Origin: Cellvibrio zantedeschiae
Lineage (GTDB): Bacteria > Pseudomonadota > Gammaproteobacteria > Pseudomonadales > Cellvibrionaceae
Direction: 5' to 3'
Length of the DNA: 64,000 nucleotides
Assembly (NCBI RefSeq): GCF_014652535.1
Contig: NZ_BMYZ01000001.1
Span: forward strand, 2,232,001 to 2,296,000
A program made the translations under genes and the position numbers. The notes below the pieces were generated by a model. The model was not told the origin of the DNA. It did no database searches and worked only from the letters and a program-made list of their open reading frames with translations. Positions 27,865-37,209 of the stretch are shown here, in pieces; positions within the stretch are counted from its first letter, which is position 1, and every line of letters starts with the position of its first letter.

Positions 27865-29022
27865 CTAATAATAAAAGAATAAACCCGCACTCACCTGCCG
27901 CGAGAGATAATTACGAACCGCTATACGCGAATCATTTTTTCGCCACCCCGAATCCAGCCGCACTTTCCAATGATGCCCGGAATCGAAAACAATTGTTAGA
28001 GGCATAAAATTATGCAGTTTTTCTTTTCTGATTAAATCCGGACTCAAATTTCCGTAATCAATAACCGAGTAAGCGGCAGAAGATCCAATACTCCACTTAC
28101 TTGAATACTGCCAAAGCGCACTTACAAAAACTGTTTTTACACGCGATGGCGAATCCGACGTTTCACCTATAGCGGGTTCATTTAAGGTATATCCACCCTT
28201 AAGATTAATTTTCTCGGTTGCTTGCCATTCCACACCAAGGCTCGCTACAGAACCCGTGGCGTCATTAATACTGCCATCGCGTTTATAGCGTGCAACCAAT
28301 GCAGAAAAAGTTGTTTTTGGTGAAAGAACCCACTGGCTATCAAGTTCAAGTTGTTGATAATCAAAATCCAGGTCAACATTTACCGGACTTCCCGTTAAGG
28401 GATCAATAAGGGGATTGGTATAAGCACGATTACCGGATTTGTAACGCAAAAACACATTGGACTTGTTGCTTGTTTGGTAGCCTACATCTGCAAAGCCCTC
28501 TTCCTCTTCAAAGTCCAAAGAATTGCGCTGGTAATTTGAGTGCTCTTGAGTAGATTTGCGACCACCGACGTGGAATGACAATCGTCTGTCATTGCCATAG
28601 CCAATTTTTGCGACCAGATCGTCACGAGTGACTATATCTTTTCCAAAGAACTCTAGCCGATCCACTTGATACGAGTTGCGAGAAAAATCAACATCCGTAT
28701 TAAATTGTTCACCGAACAATCCTTTCCAGCTCAACTGGCCGGTATCAGTCGTTGCATCAAAATCCGGATGCTTATCATATTCATAATGACGTGCTTGCCA
28801 TTTTGCAATGAGCCGCTGACGACCAAAAGTATCATCAAAACTTATACCGGCAGATGATAAGACTGTACGCTCGGAATCATTCAGCGGAGTGCGGGAGAAA
28901 TTGCTGTCCCACACACCTTGCACTGAAGCATTTAATTGAAGTGGACCATCATCAGCAGCCAAACATTGGGTGCTGGCAAGGCTCAGTAGAAGTAAAGATT
29001 TTTTGTACAAATGTTTACGCAT
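27865..29022 (-). CDS. epsL: EpsL-type outer-membrane beta-barrel protein of exopolysaccharide export
   Basis: The 385-residue protein has a signal peptide (about 1-22, ending CLAADD) and then alternating aromatic/polar strands throughout (for example ASVQGVWDSNFSRTPL, WQARHYEYDK, YQQLELDSQWVL) ending in an aromatic C terminus (GLFFYY), as in outer-membrane barrels. The WDSNFSRTP start and overall pattern fit the EpsL family found next to EpsE/EpsF/EpsG systems. It probably helps carry the polymer across or along the outer membrane. It is on the minus strand just downstream of gumD and could be cotranscribed with it. Confidence 0.8.
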   Translation of the reverse strand: MRKHLYKKSLLLLSLASTQCLAADDGPLQLNASVQGVWDSNFSRTPLNDSERTVLSSAGISFDDTFGRQRLIAKWQARHYEYDKHPDFDATTDTGQLSWKGLFGEQFNTDVDFSRNSYQVDRLEFFGKDIVTRDDLVAKIGYGNDRRLSFHVGGRKSTQEHSNYQRNSLDFEEEEGFADVGYQTSNKSNVFLRYKSGNRAYTNPLIDPLTGSPVNVDLDFDYQQLELDSQWVLSPKTTFSALVARYKRDGSINDATGSVASLGVEWQATEKINLKGGYTLNEPAIGETSDSPSRVKTVFVSALWQYSSKWSIGSSAAYSVIDYGNLSPDLIRKEKLHNFMPLTIVFDSGHHWKVRLDSGWRKNDSRIAVRNYLSRQVSAGLFFYY

Positions 29023-29084
29023 TCATCGTCATTCCTTTTCAATGTATCCGATTCATATATCCCGGTTTCACTTGTGTCCGCAAA

Positions 29085-30545
29085 TCAATAAGCATGTTGC
29101 CCTACAAAACCTCTGAACAAGGTTCCCCAAAGAATTTTCAAATCAAGCAGCAAAGACCAATTGCGGATGTATTCCAAATCGTAAGCAATACGCCCTGACA
29201 TTTTATCGAGCGTTTCAGTTTCACCGCGGTAACCATTAATTTGCGCAAGCCCGGTAATACCTGGTTTAACTTTGTGGCGCAGCATATAGCCTTTAATTTG
29301 TCCGCGATAAAACTCATTGTGCGCAACCGCATGCGGACGAGGCCCAACTAAAGACATACTGCCCGACAGAACATTAAACAGTTGCGGTAATTCATCCAAT
29401 GAAGTGCGACGTAAAAAATTTCCAAAAGGCGTAACACGCATATCACCTTTTTTTGCCTGGGTCACACTATCGCCATCTTCACACACGGTCATGGAGCGAA
29501 ACTTCCAGACTTTAATATGCTCACCGCCCATACCGTAGCGCGTCTGTTTAAAAAAGATTGGGCCTTTTGATGTCAACTTCACGCCTATTGCAATAAGCAA
29601 CATAGGAATTGAAAGTGCGATTAGCATACCAAGGCCAATCACCACGTCTTCAAGACGTTTTGCAAGGCTGTTATCAACTAAAGGAGAGTCGTAAATACTT
29701 AGCGCAGGAATACCCTGGATGCAGGTCAAACGCGAATGCAACAAATCAAAATTAAACACATCCGGAATAACATAGGGAGTCACGGTTGTATCAGCAAGGC
29801 GATTAATAACGGCGTGAATGCGGAACTCGGCGCGCATTGGCAATGTCACAAAAACAATATCAATTTTTCCATCGCGAGCATCCTCATAAAGCTGATCGAG
29901 ATCGCCATTTACCGGCACGCTTTGCTCTTCTACATCCAAACGACGCTCGTCATCGTTGGTGATGCGGTCATCGTAAAAACCCACCACGCGGTAACCAAGC
30001 CAGGGAGTATCTGCAAGAGAATTAATCATGCGTACACCCAACTCATTTGCACCTACGATGGCTACACGACGGGGCTCAGAGGGACTTGAGCGCAATTTTG
30101 CGAGCACAACCCGGCGTGCCCAGTGCAAGCTAATCATCACTTCCGGTGTAATTGCCAACCACAAGATGACCGATTGCAAATCTATTTTTGCAAATGGCAG
30201 AACCGATATGAGTGCCACCGCAATTAGCAAAGCGGTAAGCAACCATGAAAAAATCAATCGCGAGGCCAAACTTGTCATCGAATAACCGCGCCACAAATAA
30301 TAGACTTCATTACCCTCAGCAAAAAAACCAAAAATAATGACTGCACCAATTGCAAGGATTGTGTAACCGTTATCCCACTCTATTTGCAATACACGCAGAA
30401 TAACCCACAACACACATACTATAAGCACACTATCCAAAGCACGAAACAAGGCGAGGATTTTAGAATGATGAAGTCGAATAACTTGCGGTTGGGTTGACAA
30501 ATTTGCAGGATACAAGGGTCCATTTGGCGTCATAGGACTGTTCAT
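29085..30545 (-). CDS. gumD: undecaprenyl-phosphate glucose phosphotransferase (GumD/WcaJ type)
   Basis: This initiating enzyme places glucose 1-phosphate on undecaprenyl phosphate. The 486-residue protein has four to five N-terminal membrane helices, a CoA-binding-like central domain (RRVAIVGANELGVRMINSL near 165), and the C-terminal bacterial sugar transferase domain with KQTRYGMGGEHIKVWKFRSM, RRTSLDELPQLFNVL, MSLVGPRPHA and GITGLAQINGYRG. The length and three-part layout fit GumD and WcaJ. It starts the pathway whose later transferases are on the opposite strand at 20150-25465. Confidence 0.92.
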   Translation of the reverse strand: MNSPMTPNGPLYPANLSTQPQVIRLHHSKILALFRALDSVLIVCVLWVILRVLQIEWDNGYTILAIGAVIIFGFFAEGNEVYYLWRGYSMTSLASRLIFSWLLTALLIAVALISVLPFAKIDLQSVILWLAITPEVMISLHWARRVVLAKLRSSPSEPRRVAIVGANELGVRMINSLADTPWLGYRVVGFYDDRITNDDERRLDVEEQSVPVNGDLDQLYEDARDGKIDIVFVTLPMRAEFRIHAVINRLADTTVTPYVIPDVFNFDLLHSRLTCIQGIPALSIYDSPLVDNSLAKRLEDVVIGLGMLIALSIPMLLIAIGVKLTSKGPIFFKQTRYGMGGEHIKVWKFRSMTVCEDGDSVTQAKKGDMRVTPFGNFLRRTSLDELPQLFNVLSGSMSLVGPRPHAVAHNEFYRGQIKGYMLRHKVKPGITGLAQINGYRGETETLDKMSGRIAYDLEYIRNWSLLLDLKILWGTLFRGFVGQHAY

Positions 30546-30760
30546 TTACTACCTCCAGTCAGCAATAGCATTTTCACTCATTAACGTCTGCATTATTCAG
30601 ACCACAAACAATATTTATCGCGATTTTTAGATAAAGATGTCGTGATATTCCGCAACAACTTATAAAAACAGCAGCTCTACGCAAGTTTTAACGACAAAAA
30701 AATTCAGCCGATCTTTCCGGCTTAATTTCATTGCCTGCATTTAATGCAAAAAAGCAAACA

Positions 30761-30784
30761 CTTCTGGTAGGAATTCACCAGAAG
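30761..30784. repeat. palindrome upstream of gumD, similar to the one beyond epsL
   Basis: A perfect 8-bp inverted repeat (30761-30768 with 30777-30784) with an 8-base spacer. Its 18-base core at 30764-30781 matches 27788-27805 at 14 of 18 positions. Placed about 220 bases upstream of gumD, it could be a regulator site or a repeated hairpin element. Confidence 0.5.
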
Positions 30785-31038
30785 ATGGCGAGACTCTACA
30801 AGATTAAATTTTGTAAATTGGTTCGCTGCCGAACATAGATCTTGCCACTTGTCGGGAATGAGAACAGCGCACATAAAAGTTAATTTTTTATTAAATAAAA
30901 AGCCATTTTGATACAGAGTTGATCTCAAATTATTATTTTTGCACTATCTAAATGCATAAGCCTATGAATTAAAAAACGACATATTTTAAAATTAATAATG
31001 GAATTAATTAAAAATGGTGCATAAAAACTACACCGCTG

Positions 31039-31065
31039 TTGCAAGGAAGATTTAAGCGCTATAAT
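31039..31065 (+). promoter_or_regulatory. putative sigma-70 promoter for the YgjP-like gene
   Basis: A perfect TATAAT (31060-31065) is preceded by TTGCAA at 31039-31044. The 15-base spacer is short, but CTGTTG at 31037-31042 would give 17. It lies 45 bases before the gene start at 31110. Confidence 0.45.
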
Positions 31066-31109
31066 GCGCGCTAATTAGTCAGCCATTTCATTGTCAATTC
31101 GGGTATGTC

Positions 31110-31616
31110 ATGTCCACCCTCAAATATCTCACCGGATATCCCGCTGAAACTATTAACCAGGTTCAACAAGTTATTACTGACGAACGTTTAAGCGAAATTT
31201 TGCGAAAAAAATACCCTCAATGCCATTCTGTACGCACAGATAAGCAACTTTATGAATTTACGGTAGCACTGAAAAATCAATTTATGAGTAAAGCCCAACC
31301 ATTAAGCCGGGCACAATACGACTCAAAAATCAAAGTTATCCAACACGCGCTTGGCCAGCATCACTACATAACACGTGTACAGGGCAATAAAACCAAAACC
31401 GTCAATGAAATTAAAATCGCCAGTGTTTTTCGCATTGCGCCGGAAGCTTTTTTAAAAATGATAGTCGTGCACGAGCTGGCGCATTTTAGAGAAAAAGAAC
31501 ACAACAAAAGTTTTTATCAACTTTGTCGTCATATGGAACCTAACTACCATCAATACGAATTTGATTTGCGTTTGTATTTAACGCATCTGGATTTGTATGG
31601 AGAACTTTATTCGTGA
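31110..31616 (+). CDS. YgjP-like (DUF45, M48-type) metallopeptidase-fold protein
   Basis: The 168-residue protein carries the zincin motif HELAHFREKEH near residue 127 and the following SFYQLCRHMEPNYHQYEFDLRLYL stretch in two parts, which is diagnostic of the YgjP/DUF45 family. The first 60 residues are helical and variable. Family members are annotated as predicted metal-dependent hydrolases, and the physiological substrate is unclear. It has no signal peptide, so it is cytosolic. Its stop overlaps the start of the transporter gene (GTGA at 31613). Confidence 0.85.
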   Translation: MSTLKYLTGYPAETINQVQQVITDERLSEILRKKYPQCHSVRTDKQLYEFTVALKNQFMSKAQPLSRAQYDSKIKVIQHALGQHHYITRVQGNKTKTVNEIKIASVFRIAPEAFLKMIVVHELAHFREKEHNKSFYQLCRHMEPNYHQYEFDLRLYLTHLDLYGELYS

Positions 31617-32515
31617 AATCTGAACACATGGAGAACTACACAAAAGGCATTATCTGCATTCTTCTTGGAACCTGTTGTTTCGCGGCCAAAGGAATTTTAA
31701 TAAAACTCGCCTACCGCTACGGGGTTACAGCAACGCCATTGCTGATGTTGCGCATGCTATTTTCCCTGCCTTTTTATGCCGGCGTAGCTATTTGGCTGCA
31801 AACGCAACAACAAAGCGCACTCAGCAAAACGGAAGTCTGGCAAATCATTGGCTTGGGGTTACTCAGCTATTATGTATCCAGCTTGTTTGATTTTATGGGG
31901 CTGCAATACATATCAGCGGGACTGGAGCGCCTGATTTTGTACGTGTACCCCACGCTGGTCTTATTGATTCTCGCATTTATAAAACATCAAAAAATTTCGG
32001 CTAAGGAAAAACTTGCGCTGGCCATTGCTTACACCGGCATGCTGCTGGTTTTCGTCCACGACATAAAATTGGGTAACTCATGGGAAGTTACAACGCTGGG
32101 CAGTGGATTGGTTTTATTAAGTACCATTTCTTTTGCCATATTTATTGTGTTGGCTGGCGATATGATTCCACGGGTGGGCTCACTGCGCTTCACAGCATAT
32201 GGAATGCTATCGGCTTGTGCAGGAGTTATTGCCCATAATCTAGCGATTGAAGGTGTAGATAGTATTCAACAACCCCTGCCCGTTTATGCTTTAGCCTTTG
32301 CGTTGGCGATATTTTGCACGGTCATCCCGTCGTTTCTTATGAATGAAGGCATTCGAATCATAGGCAGTGGGCGCGCTGCAATTCTTGGTATATTCGGGCC
32401 GGTTGTTACCTTATTTTTAGGTGCACTGGTGTTGAGTGAAAGCCTTAGCTTTATCCAACTCGCTGGAGCCGCATTAGTGATTGGCGGTGTAATATTAACA
32501 AGCCGTAAGAAGTAG
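31613..32515 (+). CDS. EamA/DMT-family exporter
   Basis: The 300-residue inner-membrane protein has ten predicted hydrophobic helices arranged as two EamA repeats (about 12-145 and 160-295), with GTCCFAAKGILIKLAYRYG at the start of the first and GPVVTLFLGALVLSESL in the second. This is typical of drug/metabolite exporters. The first start is a GTG overlapping the upstream stop; an ATG at 31628 is an alternative. The substrate cannot be told from sequence. Confidence 0.85.
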   Translation: MKSEHMENYTKGIICILLGTCCFAAKGILIKLAYRYGVTATPLLMLRMLFSLPFYAGVAIWLQTQQQSALSKTEVWQIIGLGLLSYYVSSLFDFMGLQYISAGLERLILYVYPTLVLLILAFIKHQKISAKEKLALAIAYTGMLLVFVHDIKLGNSWEVTTLGSGLVLLSTISFAIFIVLAGDMIPRVGSLRFTAYGMLSACAGVIAHNLAIEGVDSIQQPLPVYALAFALAIFCTVIPSFLMNEGIRIIGSGRAAILGIFGPVVTLFLGALVLSESLSFIQLAGAALVIGGVILTSRKK

Positions 32516-32935
32516 ATTTTGTTCACTAAATAGCCAATCCCTCTGGGTTTAAAAAAGCAACTTTTAACCCCGAGCTATAAGTCATATAATTGGGATAAGT
32601 ACTTTAACTTTTCTTATCTATCATTCAAAGCAAATCCGCGTTACTTTTTGCACCAGTAAAATGTCTTCTATGGGCTAAAAGCATCGATTAAGAAGGTGGG
32701 ATTTTGTTCCACTCGCCAAAAACTGCGGAATGGCGACATTAAACAGTCTGATGAAATACATTTTTCATTGAGAAATAAGATGATTCGCTCATCCAAACAT
32801 CGATTTGATAACTAGAATTAGCTGCATCTGAGTGCATCTCAGCATCCAGGCTACTTTAGCTACAAACAGAGAAACACAAAAATTAACTTCAAACAATAAC
32901 TGCTTTCAAGTACGAGAGCCCAGCAGGAGAATCCC
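32516..32935 (+). other. intergenic region upstream of the DUF1080 gene
   Basis: About 420 bases with no supported gene. It presumably contains the promoter of the DUF1080 gene and the end of the exporter transcript. I see no clear terminator, operator or riboswitch in it. Confidence 0.5.
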
Positions 32936-33712
32936 ATGAAAAAGATCAAACCACTTGCACTTACTATTATTGCTACTCTCCCCCTAACTGCTCTGGCTGC
33001 GTCCAGCAGCTCCAGCAAAATACCGGACTGGAAATTAGCGGAAGCCACCGAAGTATGGTCACCGGTACCGGCCGTAGTAACAGCCAATGAAAACACCCCA
33101 CCCTCTGATGCTATCGTTTTGTTCGACGGCAAATCTCTCAGCCAATGGCAAGGTGTTGAAGGTGGCGATGCAAAATGGACCGTGCAAAACGGTAGCTTCA
33201 CAGTAGCGCCAAAAACTGGCGATATTAAAACCAAAGAATCTTTTTGCGATGTGCAATTGCACGTTGAATGGGCGACACCCACCAAAGTTACCGGCGATGA
33301 TGGCAAAGAATTAACCAGTCAGGGCCGCAATAACAGCGGTATTTTCTTGCAGGAACAATATGAAGTACAAGTATTGGATTCCTACAACAACAAAACTTAT
33401 TCCAATGGCCAAGCGGGTTCTATTTATAAGCAACATATTCCACTGGTTAACCCAACCCGCGCACCGGGCGTATGGCAAACCTACGATATTATTTTTACCG
33501 CGCCAAAATTCAGCAGCGATAAAAAATTAACTTCACCAGGCCGCGCTACCGTGTTGTTAAACGGTGTGCTGGTGCAAAACAATGTTGAAATCCAGGGTGC
33601 TACCGGTTGGATTGGAAAACCTGTTTACACCGCTCATGGCTGCGCGCCATTGCGTTTACAAGATCACGGTAACCCAGTGAGCTTCCGTAACATCTGGGTT
33701 AGAAAATTGTAA
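32936..33712 (+). CDS. secreted DUF1080 (3-keto-disaccharide hydrolase-like) protein
   Basis: The 258-residue protein has a signal peptide (about 1-21) and one DUF1080 concanavalin-like domain: [21 protein letters not shown] near residue 60, [33 protein letters not shown], and a C-terminal [16 protein letters not shown], all standard for the family. Characterised relatives hydrolyse 3-keto-glycosides or bind sugars. It is followed after a terminator hairpin by a larger protein that also contains a DUF1080-type domain, suggesting a shared periplasmic sugar pathway. Confidence 0.9.
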   Translation: MKKIKPLALTIIATLPLTALAASSSSSKIPDWKLAEATEVWSPVPAVVTANENTPPSDAIVLFDGKSLSQWQGVEGGDAKWTVQNGSFTVAPKTGDIKTKESFCDVQLHVEWATPTKVTGDDGKELTSQGRNNSGIFLQEQYEVQVLDSYNNKTYSNGQAGSIYKQHIPLVNPTRAPGVWQTYDIIFTAPKFSSDKKLTSPGRATVLLNGVLVQNNVEIQGATGWIGKPVYTAHGCAPLRLQDHGNPVSFRNIWVRKL

Positions 33713-33739
33713 TTATCGATACATCTTTATACCTTCCTG

Positions 33740-33791
33740 CGCCGCAGCTTTTGCATTAGTAGATGCATTTTAAAAAGCTGCGGCGTATTTT
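33740..33791 (+). terminator. terminator-like hairpin after the DUF1080 gene
   Basis: A 13-bp inverted repeat (33740-33752 with 33773-33785), with a nested GCAT/ATGC stem in its loop, is followed by TATTTTT. It probably ends or weakens transcription between the two DUF1080 genes. Confidence 0.75.
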
Positions 33792-33820
33792 TAAATCTTT
33801 TTACAGTGAGAGCGAAGATT

Positions 33821-36800
33821 ATGTCTTTCTCTAAATTTATGTATTTTTCCAGGTTAGCGGGAATTAGCCTTGCACTAATTAGTTTTACATCCAGCGCGCT
33901 TGTTGCAGCCGCTGAAAGCCCCTTAACAGCATTTAAAGAAAGCCCCGAATGGACAAGCGCTGCAGCTGTTAGTGCTATAGGCAAAAAATTCCAAATCGAC
34001 AAAAAGCCCCAAGCCGAACTCAATACAATTTTGGTTAATACGGGTGATGTAACCAAAAGCAAACATCTCGTCGGAAAAAACGTTTTTGGTGATACCGTTT
34101 TAAGCATGGAGTACCTGGTTGCCCAAGGTACTACCGCAAAAATATTTTTGCATGGCCACTACTCTATTGAACTAAAAAACAAAAATAATGAATGGCAAAG
34201 CTTAAGTGTAAAATTCCGCGCTCCACGTTTTAATGAAGCCAGCGAGAAAGCACAGAATGCAATGTTTTTGGAAATCCGTATCAATGGCGAAGTTGTTAGC
34301 ACTAATCAGCTTATTGCAACTTACAATGAAAACGCATTGACTAATTGGGAAAGCGAGGCAGGGGTAACCAGTATTCTTGCCAACCAGGGCCAATTTGCTT
34401 TCCGCAATTTTAAAGTTGAACCGGCAGATTATTCCAAGATCACGCCACCCGCACAAAGCAGCGGAGCAACCAATGAAGCAGAATTGGTTGACTATGTAGC
34501 CTTAGGTAAAGAAAGTTTTGAATCTTTCGGCTGTAATGTTTGTCACTCAACCGCAAAAGATGATCCAACAGTAACAACCGGCCCTAACCTGTTCGGTTTA
34601 TTTACGCGCGAGCCTCGTTCACGTGAAGTCGTTGAAGGCGGCGAAGGTCATCGTTTTAATATCAAAGCAGATCGCGAATATTTACACCGCAGCATTCGCT
34701 CACCCACAGATCAAATTGCAATCGGCGAAAAAGGCGCTAAAAAAGGCGAAGTTTATCCACCGATTATGCCGCCCTTCAGTGCCCAAATTATTAGCGACAT
34801 GCAAATCGAAGCAATTGGCTCTTATCTTTCAACTTTGAATGATCTGCAAAACCGTGGCCCGGTTGTTAAATTAATGACTCAAGGTCCGGTTGAAAAATAC
34901 AATCCTGTAGAAGACAGATTGCAATTGTTAGTTGATGACCAAGTGCGCATTCAACGTGGTCCTATCCTGGGCGTTTCAGGTCGCGCAATTCACGTAGGTA
35001 ACGTAAACGGAGTGAATTATTCGTTTGATCCTCGCATTCTCGCTATTGCAAAAATCTGGCAAGGCGGATTTTTGGATATGACCGGCGAATTTACTAATCG
35101 CGGCGGCAAAGGTTTGAAAATGGGTTTTGAAAGCCGTGAAATCAGTTTGGGCGATAAAGAATATTTATTCGCGCCTTTAAACGCAGCAGGTTCAATTGTA
35201 GATTTCTCTTTTAAAGACGCGAAATTTGGCGATCTCGAAACCGTTAAAAAATCTCTTTATAGCAAAGAAGATCACCTCACTAGATTGGCAGCGGTTGATG
35301 CGCAATTTTTAGGTTACACCCGCAACTCAAAAGACAAAGCCCAAGCGCCCAGCTTTAATTATCGCGTAGGTCAAAACACTCTCGCTGTTCAAACAACCTT
35401 TGCAGCTGACGGTAAGGTTACAATTAATGTCACGGGCGAATTAAAAACTGAACAAGCATTTGCAATTAACACGAGTTCATTAACACAGCCGCAAGCCACC
35501 GCTGGCAAAATTGAAAATGCTGTGTGGAAATTACCGGCCGGAAAAATTAATGCGACCTTGAATGCAAAAATTGCATTGGCAAATAATGTGTGGCACGCGC
35601 CAAAATCAACGTTTGATAATCGCAAGCAGCCGCTTAAGATCACTGCGTCAAAAGCGGATATGCCTGCAGGTTACAGCATTGAAAGTTACTATCCACCTAA
35701 AGATAATTTTGGCCGCGAACAATTGTTTGAAGCGCTCGGCACTGCAATTGCTCCCGATGGAACTATCGTAGTAGCAACTCGCACCGCTGGTATTTGGCGC
35801 CTCGTGAAAGATAAATCGGGTAAAAGCGAATGGCAATTATTTGCTGAAGGTACTTTCGACAGCCTTGGCGTTTTGGTAGAAGATAAAAAAGGCCTCACAG
35901 TCGTTGCCGGACAAAAAGCAGAACTCACTCGCATTAGCGACACCAACGGCGATGGCATAGCTGACAGCTACCAAACATTATTCGACGCCCATTCCTATCA
36001 CGGCAACTATCACTCTTATATGCACGGCCCTGTTCGCGGCGCCGACGGTGCCTATTACCTCAGCATTAATCTTGGTGATGGTGGCGATGGTTCGCTTTAT
36101 AACGCTGGCGGAAAATATATGGGCAGCGCAGGCGGATTCGCTGGCTGGAATATTCGTGTTGATGCAAGTAATAAAAATGGCATCGCCAAATTCACTCCGT
36201 GGGCATACGGTTTACGCAGCCCGGCTGGTCTTGCACTGAGTCCGGATGGTCGTTTGTGGTATTCCGATAACCAGGGTGAATATGTAGGTACCTCGAAAAT
36301 TTTTGTGATCGAGCAAGATAAATTTTATGGTCACCCTTCAAGCCTCGTTGATCTGCCGGGAATGACTCCAGATTCGCCAGAAATTCAATGGCCGAAGTTT
36401 GCAGACAAACGCCCGACAGCTGCGATTCTTTTACCGCACAATAAAGTGGCAAACTCACCCGGCAATCCAGCGTGGGATACCACCAAAGGAAAATTCGGTG
36501 TATTCGCTGGCCAAATGTTAATTGGCGACCAAACCCAATCGAATTTGCTGCGCGTAAATACTGAAGTTGTGGATGGTGTTGAGCAAGGCGGCGTAATGCC
36601 ATTTATCGACGGGCTTGAGTCCGGCGTTATGCGTCCTGTATTCCTTCCTGATGGAAGTTTATTACTCGGCCAAACAGGTCGTGGCTGGCAAGCTAAAGGT
36701 GGCCACGTAGCGAGCATGCAGCGTATTGTGTGGGATGGTAAAACCGTAGCGCCAGCAATTCACAGCGCACACGCAACCAGCTCAGGTTTTACATTGCAAC

Positions 36801-37123
36801 TTACTCAACCACTCAATGACAATATTGATGCGACAAAATTGCAATCTTTGCTGTCAGTGCAATCATGGGTATATCGTGATGCGCCAGATTATGGTTCTGA
36901 TGAGTTAGGTAAAGCTTTGGAAAGAATTACAAACATCAGTATCAGCGCAGATCGCAAACAAATTACAATGAACCTGGCAGAACTTGGTCATGCTTCTGTT
37001 CATCCGCAGCAAACCGCGCGTGTTTATCACATCACTTTAAACAACCAAAATTTGTTTAAAGATGCAGCATCCGCACAACTGCAGGCTTATTACACCTTGT
37101 ATAAATTCGCAAAACCGAATTAA
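33821..37123 (+). CDS. multidomain periplasmic DUF1080 / cytochrome c / sorbosone-dehydrogenase-like protein
   Basis: The 1100-residue exported protein has a signal peptide (about 1-30) and then a DUF1080-type domain (about 35-215, ending FAFRNFKVEPADY). A cytochrome c domain follows, with the haem motif CNVCH at about 238-242 and a methionine-containing PPIMPPFS near 317. Next is a beta-rich region (about 350-600), then a glucose/sorbosone-dehydrogenase-like beta-propeller (about 610-975: LGTAIAPDGTIVVATRTAGIW, NYHSYMHGPVRGADG, YGLRSPAGLALSPDGR) and a C-terminal domain. A periplasmic sugar oxidase passing electrons to its own haem is the likely function. The ATG at 33821 is preferred to the GTG at 33806. 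Confidence 0.8.
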   Translation: MSFSKFMYFSRLAGISLALISFTSSALVAAAESPLTAFKESPEWTSAAAVSAIGKKFQIDKKPQAELNTILVNTGDVTKSKHLVGKNVFGDTVLSMEYLVAQGTTAKIFLHGHYSIELKNKNNEWQSLSVKFRAPRFNEASEKAQNAMFLEIRINGEVVSTNQLIATYNENALTNWESEAGVTSILANQGQFAFRNFKVEPADYSKITPPAQSSGATNEAELVDYVALGKESFESFGCNVCHSTAKDDPTVTTGPNLFGLFTREPRSREVVEGGEGHRFNIKADREYLHRSIRSPTDQIAIGEKGAKKGEVYPPIMPPFSAQIISDMQIEAIGSYLSTLNDLQNRGPVVKLMTQGPVEKYNPVEDRLQLLVDDQVRIQRGPILGVSGRAIHVGNVNGVNYSFDPRILAIAKIWQGGFLDMTGEFTNRGGKGLKMGFESREISLGDKEYLFAPLNAAGSIVDFSFKDAKFGDLETVKKSLYSKEDHLTRLAAVDAQFLGYTRNSKDKAQAPSFNYRVGQNTLAVQTTFAADGKVTINVTGELKTEQAFAINTSSLTQPQATAGKIENAVWKLPAGKINATLNAKIALANNVWHAPKSTFDNRKQPLKITASKADMPAGYSIESYYPPKDNFGREQLFEALGTAIAPDGTIVVATRTAGIWRLVKDKSGKSEWQLFAEGTFDSLGVLVEDKKGLTVVAGQKAELTRISDTNGDGIADSYQTLFDAHSYHGNYHSYMHGPVRGADGAYYLSINLGDGGDGSLYNAGGKYMGSAGGFAGWNIRVDASNKNGIAKFTPWAYGLRSPAGLALSPDGRLWYSDNQGEYVGTSKIFVIEQDKFYGHPSSLVDLPGMTPDSPEIQWPKFADKRPTAAILLPHNKVANSPGNPAWDTTKGKFGVFAGQMLIGDQTQSNLLRVNTEVVDGVEQGGVMPFIDGLESGVMRPVFLPDGSLLLGQTGRGWQAKGGHVASMQRIVWDGKTVAPAIHSAHATSSGFTLQLTQPLNDNIDATKLQSLLSVQSWVYRDAPDYGSDELGKALERITNISISADRKQITMNLAELGHASVHPQQTARVYHITLNNQNLFKDAASAQLQAYYTLYKFAKPN

Positions 37124-37148
37124 TACTTTTAGTAGTAAGTTGATTCTC

Positions 37149-37181
37149 AATGGCCACCCTGAAAAGTGGCCATTATTTTTT
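37149..37181 (+). terminator. rho-independent terminator
   Basis: A 9-bp stem (37149-37157 with 37166-37174) with an 8-base loop is followed by a T run. It lies 25 bases after the multidomain oxidase stop and before the TonB receptor. Confidence 0.9.
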
Positions 37182-37209
37182 AATGCACCCGTTTAAATGA
37201 AGGTATCGC

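Larger units (their letters stand above)
30546..31109. other. intergenic region between divergent gumD and YgjP-like genes
   Basis: About 560 A/T-rich bases separate divergent genes. It holds the palindrome at 30761-30784 and a perfect TATAAT at 31060-31065. A 66-codon minus-strand frame at 30728-30928 shows no recognisable features. The gumD-epsL promoter should lie here. Confidence 0.5.

Noticed and set aside
30728-30928. 66-codon minus-strand frame between gumD and the YgjP-like gene
   Set aside because: It overlaps the palindrome, has no recognisable features and lies in A/T-rich intergenic sequence.
37182-37209. Cobalamin riboswitch in front of the BtuB-like gene at 37210
   Set aside because: The gap after the preceding terminator is under 30 bases and contains no B12 box.
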